Part shown: positions 32,848-41,419 of the stretch, piece after piece
Position numbering within the stretch: position 1 is the stretch's first letter
Layout: each line of letters opens with the position of its first letter
Assembly: GCF_036227265.1 (NCBI RefSeq)
Contig: NZ_CP109446.1
Span: 719,501 to 783,500, forward strand
Length of the DNA: 64,000 nt
Direction: 5' to 3'
Source: Streptomyces sp. NBC_01476
GTDB taxonomy: Bacteria > Actinomycetota > Actinomycetes > Streptomycetales > Streptomycetaceae
Made by a program: the position numbers and the translations under genes
The notes under the pieces: model-generated
The model's input: only the letters and a program-made list of their open reading frames with translations
Database searches by the model: none
Told to the model about the DNA's origin: nothing

Positions 32848-33999
32848 TCACTCCGCCGGGTGGCCCGCTTCCAGGTTGAGGGGGCGGCCCTGCTCGCGGG
32901 CCCGCAGCGCCCAGCGGAGACGGTCGAGGCGGAGCGGGGGCAGCAGTCCTGCGGCCTCGTCCTCGGTGACGAAGCGCCAGCCGCGCAGTTCGGCGTCGGG
33001 CAGCAGCAGCCGGTCGATGTCCGCGGTGGGCACCCGGCCGCCGTCGAAGATCAGCCGGAGGCCGCCGTGGCCTGGTGGTTGGGGCGGTTCCCAGTCGACC
33101 ACGAGGAGTTCGAGGCCGCGGGTGAGTTCCAGGCCGAGTTCCTCGGCGACTTCGCGGTGTCCGGCCCGGGCCGGCGACTCACCGCGTTCCACGATGCCGC
33201 CGGGGAACTCCCAGCCGGGTTTGTAGGTGGGGTCGACCAGCAGCACCCGGTCGGCGTCGTCGAAGAGCAGCACCCCGGCGGCCACGGTCTCGGCGCGCGG
33301 CTCCGGGGTCTGCACGATCCCGCAGGCACCGGCGCCGCGGCCGACCGCCTCGGCGACCGCGAGGGCGGTCTGCCGGGGGGTCAGCCCGGCGGTGGGCAGC
33401 AGGTACGCGTCCTCGGTGAGCCAGGCCAGCGCCTCCTGGTAGTCGGCGATCCGGTCCAGCGCCCAGCGGCGGGCCGGCTCGTCGCGGTCGTCGGCGGGGT
33501 GGTTGGCGGGGGCGTCGGTGGGACCGGTGGCCGGGTCGTTGGTGGGGTCGTTGGTGGGGTCGTTGGTGGGGACGTTGGTGGGGACGTTGGTGGGGACGTT
33601 GGTGGGATCCGCTGCGGGGTCTGCCCGGCGTGCGGCGATCCGCTCACGCAGGATCGTTTCTCCAGGCTCGAGGAGCACATGACGGACCTCGATGCCGCGG
33701 GCCGCGAGCCCGCCGAAGATCTCGTCGCGGTGGTCCTGCCGGAGCAGGGTCATCGGGGTGACGAGCACCCCGCCGACCTCGTTCAGCAGCGCGGCGGCGG
33801 TCTCGACCACCAGCCGGCGCCAGATGGGGAGTTCCTGGTAATCGGTGGCTTCCTGGAGCCGTTTCTCGGGCAGCAACTGGCGCAGACAGCCGCCGAGGAC
33901 CTCGGGTTCGTACAGGGTGCTTGCCGGTATCAGGTCAAGCATTTCGCGTGCCGCGGTGGTCTTGCCCGCGCCGAACGCCCCGTTCACCCAGATGATCAC
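32848..33999 (-). CDS. P-loop NTPase fused to Nudix hydrolase, with PTN repeat linker
   Basis: 383 residues. The N-terminus (1-125) is a small-molecule-kinase-like P-loop domain with Walker A GAFGAGKTT at residues 7-15, LLRQDHRDEI and EPGETILRERIAARRAD. A linker of six to seven Pro-Thr-Asn-(Val/Asp) units follows (about 131-155). After a helical stretch comes a Nudix domain with GGIVERGESPARAGH plus REVAEELGL, a full Nudix box. The pairing suggests a nucleotide or nucleoside phosphorylation-and-hydrolysis enzyme, but the substrate is unknown. The GTG at 33999 follows GGAGAAGGGGG. Confidence 0.8.
   Translation of the reverse strand: MIIWVNGAFGAGKTTAAREMLDLIPASTLYEPEVLGGCLRQLLPEKRLQEATDYQELPIWRRLVVETAAALLNEVGGVLVTPMTLLRQDHRDEIFGGLAARGIEVRHVLLEPGETILRERIAARRADPAADPTNVPTNVPTNVPTNDPTNDPTNDPATGPTDAPANHPADDRDEPARRWALDRIADYQEALAWLTEDAYLLPTAGLTPRQTALAVAEAVGRGAGACGIVQTPEPRAETVAAGVLLFDDADRVLLVDPTYKPGWEFPGGIVERGESPARAGHREVAEELGLELTRGLELLVVDWEPPQPPGHGGLRLIFDGGRVPTADIDRLLLPDAELRGWRFVTEDEAAGLLPPLRLDRLRWALRAREQGRPLNLEAGHPAE
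33538..33609. repeat. 12-bp in-frame coding minisatellite (six copies)
   Basis: GTTGGTGGGGTC/GTTGGTGGGGAC repeats six times at exact 12-bp spacing (33538, 33550, 33562, 33574, 33586, 33598). On the minus strand this encodes PTN(V/D) units in the linker of the fusion protein. Confidence 0.9.
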
Positions 34000-34503
34000 G
34001 GTGCCCCCTTCTCCGTAGACCCCTACGAATTGCCCGGATCATCGACCCCGGCAAACGCGACGGGCGCCACCATGCCCCCGGCGAACGCGCCCCGCCCGCG
34101 CCGGGGAGCACGCGCCGCCCGGGCACCGGTGCTCCGTATGCCCCCTGCGACCCGCCGAACACACCGCCACCCGGGCCCCGTCCCGCGCGGCGACCCCGGC
34201 GCGGGGCATGCCTGGGCCCTCGGCTGGGCGGCAAGGGATCGGGGCGCGCCGGTCGCGGCACCGCGTCGCGGCGCGCGCCCCCTGGGCCGGCGGCCGGAGC
34301 GGCGCCGGCCGCCGTCCGTACATGACGAGGCTCCGCCCGCGCCCCCGCGGCGCGGCGTTCCCAGGCGCGGGCGGCCGGCGGCGCCCGATGCGCCGCGCGG
34401 CGGCCCCGCACCGTCCCGCGGTGAAAAGTTGCGGCCCGCCCGGTGAGCACCTGACCAACCCAGCGGACAGGCCACGTCCATGGCCCCCGTTCGTGCCCGG
34501 GCC
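34000..34503. other. 0.5-kb gene-free GC-rich stretch
   Basis: Upstream of the P-loop-Nudix gene and downstream of the ROK kinase. Open frames on both strands are Arg/Ala/Pro/Gly-rich with no domain and no start signal, so I treat it as noncoding. A CGTAG-ACCC-CTACG inverted repeat at 34014-34027 is a possible operator for the Nudix gene. Confidence 0.55.
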
Positions 34504-35475
34504 TCAGCCCCCCGACGTGAAGGACTCCAGACCCAGCGCCTCGGCCGCTGCCGCCGCCGCCCCCACCAGCCCCGCGTCCGTGCCGAGCTTCGCCGGGACG
34601 ACCTCGACCCCGGCGGCGAAGGAGAGAGTGGCGTAGTGGGTGAGGTGGTCGCGCAGGGGGTCGAAGAGGAGCGGGCCCGCGTTGGCGACGCCGCCGCCGA
34701 TGACCGCGACGTGGATCTCGACGAGCGTCGCGGTCGCGGCGATACCCGCCGCCAGCGCCTTCGCGGCACGGTCGAAGGAGGCGATGGCCAGCGGGTCCCC
34801 GGCACGCGCGGAAGAGGCGACCGCGGCGGCCGTGGGGGCGGTCCCCTGCGGCGGGCGCCAGCCGGACTCGACGGCGCGGCGGGCGATGTTGGGGCCGCTG
34901 GCGATGCGTTCGACACAGCCGCGCGACCCGCAGGGGCACGGGTCACCGTCGAGGTCAACGCTGATGTGGCCGATGTGGCCGGCGTTGCCGGTCGGCCCGG
35001 GCAGCAGCGTGCCGCCCAGCACCAGGCCGCCGCCGACGCCGGTGGAGACCACCATGCACAGCGCGTTGTCGTAGCCGCGGGCGGCGCCCTGCCAGTGCTC
35101 GGCCGCGGTCATCGCGACACCGTCACCGGTGAGCACGACCGGGAGCCCGCCGGCCGCCTCGGCGACCCTCGGGACGAGCGGGAATTCGCGCCAGCCGGGC
35201 ACGTTGACCGGGCTGACCGTGCCGTGCGCCGCGTCGACCGGTCCCGCGCTGCCGATGCCGACCGCCACCGCCGCGGGCCACTGCGGGGCGGCCCGGAGCC
35301 CGGCGACCACCTCGCCGACCGCCCGCATCACCGTCTCGCCGTCCTCGGCCGCCGGCGTCGGCCGCAGCGCCCGCGCCACCAGCCGTCCCTGCGCGTCGAC
35401 GAGCGCCCCGGCGATCTTCGTACCGCCGATGTCCAGTGCGGCCACGAGTGGACCTGTCGCGCCGAAGGGCTGCAT
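34504..35475 (-). CDS. ROK-family sugar kinase
   Basis: The 323-residue kinase starts with the ATP motif VAALDIGGTKIAGALVD. It carries GIGSAGPVD, the sugar-binding VNVPGWREFPL, STGVGGGLVLGG and the ROK zinc signature CPCGSRGCVERIASG. It lacks the winged-helix extension of the ROK repressor at 21.3 kb, so it is an enzyme (glucokinase or N-acetylmannosamine/fructokinase-like). It is divergent from a LacI regulator across a perfect GACAACGTTGTC operator, so sugar-dependent control is likely. Confidence 0.85.
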   Translation of the reverse strand: MQPFGATGPLVAALDIGGTKIAGALVDAQGRLVARALRPTPAAEDGETVMRAVGEVVAGLRAAPQWPAAVAVGIGSAGPVDAAHGTVSPVNVPGWREFPLVPRVAEAAGGLPVVLTGDGVAMTAAEHWQGAARGYDNALCMVVSTGVGGGLVLGGTLLPGPTGNAGHIGHISVDLDGDPCPCGSRGCVERIASGPNIARRAVESGWRPPQGTAPTAAAVASSARAGDPLAIASFDRAAKALAAGIAATATLVEIHVAVIGGGVANAGPLLFDPLRDHLTHYATLSFAAGVEVVPAKLGTDAGLVGAAAAAAEALGLESFTSGG

Positions 35476-35596
35476 CTGTCGGGGGTCTCCTCTGGTCGTT
35501 CGCCGGGCGCACCGGACGAGGGCGTGGCCGCCGCGGCGCGGCTTTGGTCTGCAGGGTTCCGCGGGAACCGTACCGGAGGTAGTCTCGCTTAGCCCT

Positions 35597-35631
35597 GACA
35601 ACGTTGTCCATCTCTTGCCGCAGGGAATACT
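35597..35631. promoter_or_regulatory. LacI-type operator and leaderless promoter
   Basis: GACAACGTTGTC (35597-35608) is a perfect palindrome with a central CG, as bound by LacI-family proteins. It overlaps TTGTCC (35604-35609), a -35 candidate, followed by a 16-bp spacer and AATACT (35626-35631), 6 nt before the GTG at 35638. Confidence 0.65.
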
Positions 35632-35637
35632 ACGACC

Positions 35638-36663
35638 GTGACCCAGACACCTGGCCGTACCCCCCGCCCCACGATGAAAGATGTCGCCGCCCGCGCGGGC
35701 GTCGGTCTCAAGACGGTCTCCAGGGTGGTGAACGAGGAAGCCGGGGTCACACCGGACACGGTCGCCCGGGTGCAGGCGGCGATCGACGCGCTGGGCTTCC
35801 GCCGCAACGACAGTGCGCGGCTGCTGCGCACCCGGCGCACCGCAAGCGTCGGGCTGGTGCTGGAGGACCTCGCGGACCCGTTCTACGCCGCGCTCAGCCG
35901 GGCGGTGGAGGACGTGGCCCGCTCGCACGGGGCGCTGCTCTTCACCGGGTCGAGCGCCGAGGACCCGCGCCGCGAGCAGGAGCTGGTGCTGGCCTTCTGC
36001 GCCCGCCGGGTGGACGGTCTCGTGGTGGTGCCGGCCGCCGACGACCACCGCTATCTGAGCCCGGAGATCGAGGCGGGCGTCGCCACCGTCTTCGTGGACC
36101 GGCCGGCCGGCCGACTGGACGCGGATGTAGTGCTCACCGACAACGCGGGCGGCACCCGGGCCGGCGTGGCGCACCTGGTCGCGCACGGCCACCGCAGGAT
36201 CGGCTTCATCGGCGACCTGCCCGGCATCCACACTGCGGGCGAGCGGCTGCGCGGTTACCGGGAGGCGATGGCCGCCGCGGGGCTGACGGTGCGTCCCGAC
36301 TGGTACGCGATGGGCCCCACCAACCCCGAGCGGGTCCGCGCCACCCTCGATGTGATGCTCAACGGGCCGGAGCCGGTCACCGCGCTCCTCGCCGGCAACA
36401 ACCGGGTCACCGTCACCGCGGTACGTGTCCTGTCCGCGCTGACCCGGCCGGTCGCCCTGGTCGGCTTCGACGACTTCGAACTCGCCGACCTGCTCGACCC
36501 GCCGGTGACCGTGGTCGCGCAGGACGCGCCGGGCCTCGGCCGCACCGCGGCGCAGCTGCTCTTCCGCCGGCTGGACGGCATCGGTGACGAGGAGCCGACC
36601 CGGATCGAGCTGCCGGCCCGGCTCATCGTCCGCGGCTCCGGCGAGATCCCGCCCGCTTCCTGA
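35638..36663 (+). CDS. LacI-family transcriptional regulator
   Basis: The 341-residue regulator has an N-terminal HTH (residues 11-60: TMKDVAARAGVGLKTVSRVV, hinge NDSARLLRTRRT) and a periplasmic-binding-protein-like sensor domain (VGLVLEDLADPFYAAL, VDGLVVVPAADD, VALVGFDDFELADLLDPPVT). It probably represses itself and the divergent ROK kinase through the palindrome that overlaps its -35 region. The GTG at 35638 has no SD and AATACT 6 nt upstream, so it is likely leaderless. Confidence 0.92.
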   Translation: MTQTPGRTPRPTMKDVAARAGVGLKTVSRVVNEEAGVTPDTVARVQAAIDALGFRRNDSARLLRTRRTASVGLVLEDLADPFYAALSRAVEDVARSHGALLFTGSSAEDPRREQELVLAFCARRVDGLVVVPAADDHRYLSPEIEAGVATVFVDRPAGRLDADVVLTDNAGGTRAGVAHLVAHGHRRIGFIGDLPGIHTAGERLRGYREAMAAAGLTVRPDWYAMGPTNPERVRATLDVMLNGPEPVTALLAGNNRVTVTAVRVLSALTRPVALVGFDDFELADLLDPPVTVVAQDAPGLGRTAAQLLFRRLDGIGDEEPTRIELPARLIVRGSGEIPPAS

Positions 36664-36680
36664 CCGCCGGCGGACACCGT

Positions 36681-36702
36681 CCGGACCGACGGATCCGTCC
36701 GG
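36681..36702. terminator. hairpin between convergent LacI and DUF6986 genes
   Basis: CCGGAC, a 10-nt loop and GTCCGG, with the inner palindrome ACGGATCCGT, just after the LacI stop. Confidence 0.35.
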
Positions 36703-36734
36703 GCCCCGCCCCGCCCTTCCCGCTCCCGAACCTC

Positions 36735-37991
36735 CTACCGCCCGGCCAGCCCGTCGAGCGCCGCCCGGGTCAGGCCGGTCCTGTCGGCCACCTCCGGCAT
36801 GTCGACCGCGCCGCAGTCCAGGCCGCGCAGCAGATAGCCGCTGAGCGCCCGGGCGGTGGCGGGCTCGTCCAGCACGTCGCCGCCGGTCTTCGCCGTATAG
36901 GCGGCCAGCCGGGCGGCGGCCGTGTCCAGTCCCTCGCGGTAGAAGGCGTAGGTGGCCGCGTACCGGGTGGGCAGGTGCGCCGGGTGCATGTCCCAGCCCT
37001 GGTAGTAGCCGCGGGCCAGCGAGCGGCGGACCAGGCCGTAGTGCAGCTGCCAGGCGGCGTGCACCTGCGCGGCGGGGCCGACCGGGAGCACATTGGTGGA
37101 GCCGTCGCTGAGCCGTACCCCGGTGCCCGCGGCGGCGGCCTGCATCACGGCCTTGGCGTAGTCGGCGACCGGGTGGTCGAGCGACTGGTGGGCGGCGCTG
37201 ATTCCGCAGGCCGCGCTGTAGTCGAAGGTGCCGTAGTGGAGTCCGGTGGCGCGGCCCTGGGCGGCGTCGATCAGCCGGGGCACCGTGGCGGTGCCGTCCG
37301 GGCCGAGGATGGCCTGCGTGGTCTCGATCTGGATCTCGAAGCCGATCCGCCCGGCCGGCAGCCCGGCGGCCCGCTCGAACGCGTCGCACAGCCGCACCAT
37401 CGCGGTCACCTGCGCCGGGAAGGTGACCTTGGGCAGCGTCAGGACCAGCCCGGCCGGCAGGCCGCCGCCGTCGAACAGCGCGGTGAGGAAGAGGTCGAGG
37501 GTGCGGATGCCACGGTCGCGTACGGCGGCCTCCATGCACTTCATCCGGATGCCGAGGTACGGCGGCGCGGTGCCGTCGGCGACGGCCGCGGTCACGGTGC
37601 GGGCGGCAGCGAGGGCGGCGGCGTCCTCCTCGCTGTCAGGACGCGGTCCGTAGCCGTCCTCGAAGTCGATCCGCAGGTCTTCGACGGGTTCGCGGCGCAG
37701 CTTGGCCCGCACCCGGTCGTGCACCTGCCCGGCGAGGCTCCCCGGCAGGCCGAGGACCGCGGCGAGGGCGGTGGCGTCCGGGGCGTGGGCGTCGAGCGCG
37801 GCCAGGGCCTGGTCTCCCCAGGCGCGTACGGTCCCGGCGGTGAAGGCGTCGGCGGGCACATAGACGGTGTGCACGGGCTGGCGGGTGCCGGGGTCGCCGG
37901 GGTAGCGGCGGGCCAGTTCGGCGTCGGTGGCCGCCAGTGAGGCGGCGACACCGCTCCGTACCGCGTCCGCGAGTGTCGTCACGGCAGCCAT
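36735..37991 (-). CDS. DUF6986 family protein with HpcH/HpaI aldolase-like barrel
   Basis: The 418-residue protein has EDLRIDFEDGYGPRPDSEED (acidic metal-site-like), LGIRMKCMEA, LVLTLPKV, FEIQIETTQAIL and LHYGTFDYSAACGI. These are the barrel-strand motifs of HpcH/HpaI/CitE-type aldolases and malate-synthase-like enzymes that act on C-C bonds next to carboxylates. The catalytic Glu/Asp metal ligands appear preserved, so it is probably an enzyme rather than a relic. The substrate is unknown. The ATG at 37991 starts MAAVTTLADAVRSG. Confidence 0.7.
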   Translation of the reverse strand: MAAVTTLADAVRSGVAASLAATDAELARRYPGDPGTRQPVHTVYVPADAFTAGTVRAWGDQALAALDAHAPDATALAAVLGLPGSLAGQVHDRVRAKLRREPVEDLRIDFEDGYGPRPDSEEDAAALAAARTVTAAVADGTAPPYLGIRMKCMEAAVRDRGIRTLDLFLTALFDGGGLPAGLVLTLPKVTFPAQVTAMVRLCDAFERAAGLPAGRIGFEIQIETTQAILGPDGTATVPRLIDAAQGRATGLHYGTFDYSAACGISAAHQSLDHPVADYAKAVMQAAAAGTGVRLSDGSTNVLPVGPAAQVHAAWQLHYGLVRRSLARGYYQGWDMHPAHLPTRYAATYAFYREGLDTAAARLAAYTAKTGGDVLDEPATARALSGYLLRGLDCGAVDMPEVADRTGLTRAALDGLAGR

Positions 37992-38070
37992 CTGCGCCCT
38001 CCCGGATTCAACAAAAAGTTGAAACGAAAGCTAACCGGGACGCGGGGCGGGGGTCAACAGGTCCCGGTAC

Positions 38071-38115
38071 GCGGCGGCCCCCGCCCACCCGGCGGGGTGG
38101 GGCGGGGGCCGCCGC
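38071..38115 (-). terminator. strong hairpin terminator downstream of etfA
   Basis: Stem GCGGCGGCCCCCGCCC (38071-38086) pairs with its complement at 38100-38115, with a 13-nt loop, 12 bp after the etfA stop. Confidence 0.75.
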
Positions 38116-38127
38116 GGCCGGGCGGTC

Positions 38128-39090
38128 TCAGCCCTTGCGGGCCTTGACCTCCTCGGTGAGCTGCGGGACGACCTGGAAGAGGTCGCCGACGACGCCGAAG
38201 TCGACCAGGTCGAAGATCGGGGCCTCCGCGTCCTTGTTGACGGCCACGATGGTCTTCGAGGTCTGCATGCCGGCCCGGTGCTGGATCGCGCCGGAGATGC
38301 CGTTGGCGATGTACAGCTGCGGCGAGACCGACTTGCCGGTCTGGCCGACCTGGTTGCTGTGCGGGTACCAGCCGGCGTCCACCGCGGCGCGCGAGGCGCC
38401 GACGGCCGCACCGAGCGAGTCGGCCAGCTGCTCGATGACCGAGAAGTTCTCGGCGCCGTTGACACCCCGGCCGCCCGAGACCACGATCGCGGCCTCGGTC
38501 AGCTCCGGGCGCCCGCTGGCCTTGCGCTCGGTGCGCTGGACCACCTTGGTGCCGGTGGCCAGCGGCCCGAAGGTCACCGCGAGCTGCTCGACGGTGCCGG
38601 CCGCGGGGGCGGGCTCGACGGGCGCCGAGTTGGGCTTCACGGTGATCACCGGGGTGCCCTTGCTGACACGGGACTTGGTGGTGAAGGCGGCGGCGAACGC
38701 CGACTGGGTGGCGACCGGGCCGCTGTCACCCGCGGTCAGGTCCACCGCGTCGGTGATGACGCCGGAGCCGAGCCGCAGCGCGAGGCGGGCGGCGATCTCC
38801 TTGCCCTCGGCGGAGGAGGGCACCAGGACCGCGGCCGGGGACACCGCCTTGGCGGCGGCCTCCAGGGCGTCGACCTTGGGCACCACGAGGTAGTCGGCGA
38901 ACTCGGGCGCGTCGGCGGTGAGCACCTTCACCGCGCCGTGCTCGGCGAGCACCGCGGCCGCGGTGTCGGCGCCGGGGCCGAGGTGGACCGCGACCGGCTC
39001 GCCGATCCGGCGGGCCAGGGTGAGCAGTTCGAGGGTCGGCTTGCGGACGGCACCGTCCACATGGTCGACGTAGACGAGGACTTCAGCCAT
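38128..39090 (-). CDS. etfA: electron transfer flavoprotein alpha subunit
   Basis: The 320-residue protein has the N-terminal ETF domain (VLVYVDHVDGAVRKPTLELL) and the C-terminal FAD-binding domain with VVSGGRGVNGAENF, AVGASRAAVDAGW and SGAIQHRAGMQTSKTIVAVN. It binds FAD and, with the beta subunit, passes electrons from acyl-CoA and related dehydrogenases to the quinone pool. It lies 105 bp downstream of etfB on the same strand and ends at a strong terminator, so the two form an operon. Its length matches the bacterial family. Confidence 0.95.
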   Translation of the reverse strand: MAEVLVYVDHVDGAVRKPTLELLTLARRIGEPVAVHLGPGADTAAAVLAEHGAVKVLTADAPEFADYLVVPKVDALEAAAKAVSPAAVLVPSSAEGKEIAARLALRLGSGVITDAVDLTAGDSGPVATQSAFAAAFTTKSRVSKGTPVITVKPNSAPVEPAPAAGTVEQLAVTFGPLATGTKVVQRTERKASGRPELTEAAIVVSGGRGVNGAENFSVIEQLADSLGAAVGASRAAVDAGWYPHSNQVGQTGKSVSPQLYIANGISGAIQHRAGMQTSKTIVAVNKDAEAPIFDLVDFGVVGDLFQVVPQLTEEVKARKG

Positions 39091-39195
39091 GAGAATGCAC
39101 TCCTGCGAAAGGTCTGCGGGGCGGGGGGCGTCCGGTGCCCGGGCCGGGCCCGTCCGCGCCGGCCGGCGGCGCGGGGGCCCACAACCCGGTCCCGG

Positions 39196-39981
39196 TCAGA
39201 TGAACTTCTGGCTCGCGAGGAACTCCGCGAGCTGCTTGCCGCCCTCGCCCTCGTCCTTGACGATCGTGCCCGCGGTCCGCGGCGGGCGCGCGGTGGCGTC
39301 GTCGACCGCGGTCCACGCGCCGGCCAGGCCCACCTCGGCCGGGTCGATGCCCAGATCGGACAGGTCCAGCGACTCCAGCGGCTTCTTCTTGGCGGCCATG
39401 ATGCCCTTGAAGGACGGGTAACGGGCCTCACCGGACTGGTCGGTGACCGACACCAGCGCGGGCAGCGACGCCTCCAGCTGCTCGCTGGCCACATCACCGT
39501 CACGGCGGCCGGTGACCTTGCCGTCCGCCACCGCGACCTCGGAGAGCAGAGTGACACCGGGAACGCCGAGCCGCTCGGCCAGCAGCGCCGGCAGCACACC
39601 CATGGTGCCGTCGGTGGAGGCCATACCGGTCACGACCAGGTCGTAGCCGATGTGCTCGATCGCCTTGGCGAGCACCAGCGACGTACCGATCACATCGGTG
39701 CCGTGCAGGGCGTCGTCCTCCACGTGGACACCCTTGGCGACACCCATCTGCAGCGCCTTGAGCACCGCACCCCTGGCGTCCTCCGGGCCCACCGTCACCG
39801 CAGTGACCTCCGCGTCGTCCGCGGCCTCCGCGATCTGCAGCGCCTGCTCCACCGCGTACTCGTCCAGCTCCGACAGCAGGCCGTCGACCGCGTCACGGTC
39901 GGTGGTCAGGTCCTCGGCGAAGTGACGGTCACCCGTGGCATCGGGCACATATTTCACTGCGACTACGATCCTCAAGCTCAC
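39196..39981 (-). CDS. etfB: electron transfer flavoprotein beta subunit
   Basis: The 261-residue protein has SLRIVVAVKYVPDATGDRHF, LSELDEYAVEQALQIAEA, DLVVTGMASTDGTMGVLPAL and the signature LPALVSVTDQSGEARYPSFK. It binds AMP and partners with EtfA. It is the first gene of the etfBA operon. The 236-bp region upstream (39982-40217) should hold its promoter and contains a 19-bp tandem repeat near the flavin reductase end. Confidence 0.95.
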   Translation of the reverse strand: MSLRIVVAVKYVPDATGDRHFAEDLTTDRDAVDGLLSELDEYAVEQALQIAEAADDAEVTAVTVGPEDARGAVLKALQMGVAKGVHVEDDALHGTDVIGTSLVLAKAIEHIGYDLVVTGMASTDGTMGVLPALLAERLGVPGVTLLSEVAVADGKVTGRRDGDVASEQLEASLPALVSVTDQSGEARYPSFKGIMAAKKKPLESLDLSDLGIDPAEVGLAGAWTAVDDATARPPRTAGTIVKDEGEGGKQLAEFLASQKFI

Positions 39982-40171
39982 GCCTGGTCTCCTACTGCTT
40001 CGTCGTACACGTCTTCGTGAACTGCCCCGGTAACGGCAGCATAGGCGCCTGCGGTGGCGGTCCCCGGCCAGGACGCGGCAACCGCCCCGACCGGAATATT
40101 ACTCGTCAGTACACAGAGCCTATTACCCATCCGCAAGGTTCTCGCACTGTGACCTGCCCGACGCCCGCGAA

Positions 40172-40228
40172 GCCCGTGGTCGGCGCGGCAGCCCGTGGTC
40201 GGCGCGGCAGCCGGTGATCAGCTCGGCA
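40172..40228. repeat. 19-bp tandem repeat running into a gene end
   Basis: GCCCGTGGTCGGCGCGGCA is repeated exactly at 40172-40190 and 40191-40209. A diverged third copy (40210-40228) contains the stop codon of the flavin reductase gene. Confidence 0.8.
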
Positions 40229-40745
40229 GCCGGTGGAAGTCGCCCTGGTGGTACAGGAGCGGGCCGCCGGGACCGTCCGGGTCACCGGCCACCGCCCGGG
40301 CGATGACGAGCCGGTGGTCACCGGCCGGCACCAGGGCCTCGACGCGGCAGACCAGCCAGGCGGAGACGGCGTCGAGCAGCGGGACACCGTGCGGTCCCAC
40401 CGACCAGGCGGTGGGCGGGCCGAAGCGGTCGGCGCCGCTGCGGGCGAAGACGGCGGCCAGCGCCTCCTGGTGCTCGCCGAGTATGTGCACGCCGACGAAG
40501 TCCGCCTGGGCCACGGTCGGCCAGCACGAGGAGGTCACGCTGATGCCGAAGGAGAGCAGCGGGGGCTGCGCCGCGACCGAGGTGAGCGAGGTGGCGGTGA
40601 AGCCGGCCGGGCCGCCGGCGCCCATGGCGGTGATCACGGCCACACCGGCGGCGTGCCGGCGAAAGACGGAACGGAAGCGCGCCGGGTCGAAGCCGGAGTC
40701 CTCCGGCTGCCCCGCCACGGAGCCGAGGTCGATGATCGCGGTCAC
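40218..40745 (-). CDS. flavin reductase family (FMN-binding split barrel) protein
   Basis: The 175-residue protein has FRRHAAGVAVITAMGAGGPA, the loop GFTATSLTSVAAQPPLLSFG, HILGEHQEALAAVFARSG and WLVCRVEALVPAGDHRLVIA. This is the short-chain flavin reductase component that supplies reduced FMN or FAD to monooxygenases. No monooxygenase gene adjoins. The nearby ETF and thioredoxin genes make this a redox-themed stretch, without proof of a joint pathway. The ATG at 40745 opens MTAIIDLGSVAGQPEDSGF. Confidence 0.88.
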   Translation of the reverse strand: MTAIIDLGSVAGQPEDSGFDPARFRSVFRRHAAGVAVITAMGAGGPAGFTATSLTSVAAQPPLLSFGISVTSSCWPTVAQADFVGVHILGEHQEALAAVFARSGADRFGPPTAWSVGPHGVPLLDAVSAWLVCRVEALVPAGDHRLVIARAVAGDPDGPGGPLLYHQGDFHRLPS

Positions 40746-40836
40746 CGGACGCCTCCGAGCCTGATGCCTCCTGGAGCGCGCCGGCCCGCTCCTGTCGGGG
40801 ATGCGCCGGCCCGGGCCGCATCCGCGGTGGTACGGG

Positions 40837-41259
40837 TCACACCGGCTCCACGGCGGTGCCGAGCGCGGCGATCACGTCCGCGCGCCGCGGCTGGCCCGCC
40901 GCCCGGCGGACGATCGAACCGTCCGCGGCGAGCACCAGCACCGTGGGGGTCTTGAGCACATTCAGCCGCCGGACCAGCTCCAGGTTCGCCTCGGCGTCGA
41001 TCTCCACGTGCCGTACCCCCGGGACCATGCCCGCGACCTCGTCCAGCACCCGCCGGGTGGCCCGGCAGGGGGCGCAGAAGGCGCTGGAGAACTGCACCAG
41101 CGTGGCCCGCTCCCCCAGCGGCTCACCGAGGTCGCCGGCCGTCAGCCGCTCGTCGCCGTCCTTCGCCCGCACCCGGACCCTCCCGTCCTTGCGCCGGTGC
41201 ACGACGCCGTAGACGCTCGCTGCGGCGAGCACGGCCAGGCACACGATCAGTCCGGTCAT
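40837..41259 (-). CDS. membrane-anchored thioredoxin-fold protein
   Basis: The 140-residue protein has one N-terminal TM helix (residues 2-20). The thioredoxin fold follows with the redox motif in FSSAFCAPCRATRRVL (CAPC, about residues 62-65) and the cis-Pro loop LKTPTVLVLAADG. CxPC with Ala-Pro suggests a reductant or disulfide exchanger facing the exterior or bound to the membrane. It is divergent from a DUF4395 membrane protein, a pairing common in actinobacteria, so the two may cooperate. Confidence 0.88.
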   Translation of the reverse strand: MTGLIVCLAVLAAASVYGVVHRRKDGRVRVRAKDGDERLTAGDLGEPLGERATLVQFSSAFCAPCRATRRVLDEVAGMVPGVRHVEIDAEANLELVRRLNVLKTPTVLVLAADGSIVRRAAGQPRRADVIAALGTAVEPV

Positions 41260-41419
41260 CGCCCCGCCATCCGCTTGGTCGTCCCTGCTTGTATCCGGTC
41301 ACTTGCCTACCCGCGCGCGGTCCTCACCACCGCACCGCGGTCAATAGGTTTGCAGCGTTCACGTGACCGCAATGATTCCCGGGGCACACACGCGGTCCGG
41401 TCTGCGTGATGATTTCCCC

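Noticed and set aside
34023..34458. Possible protein in the 0.5-kb gap
   Set aside because: Arg/Pro/Ala-rich frames on both strands, no ribosome site, no domain.
34504..37539. 1011-codon frame joining the ROK kinase to DUF6986 antisense
   Set aside because: Only the kinase half is supported (start at 35475 with its ATP motif); the rest runs antisense to LacI and frame-shifted through DUF6986.
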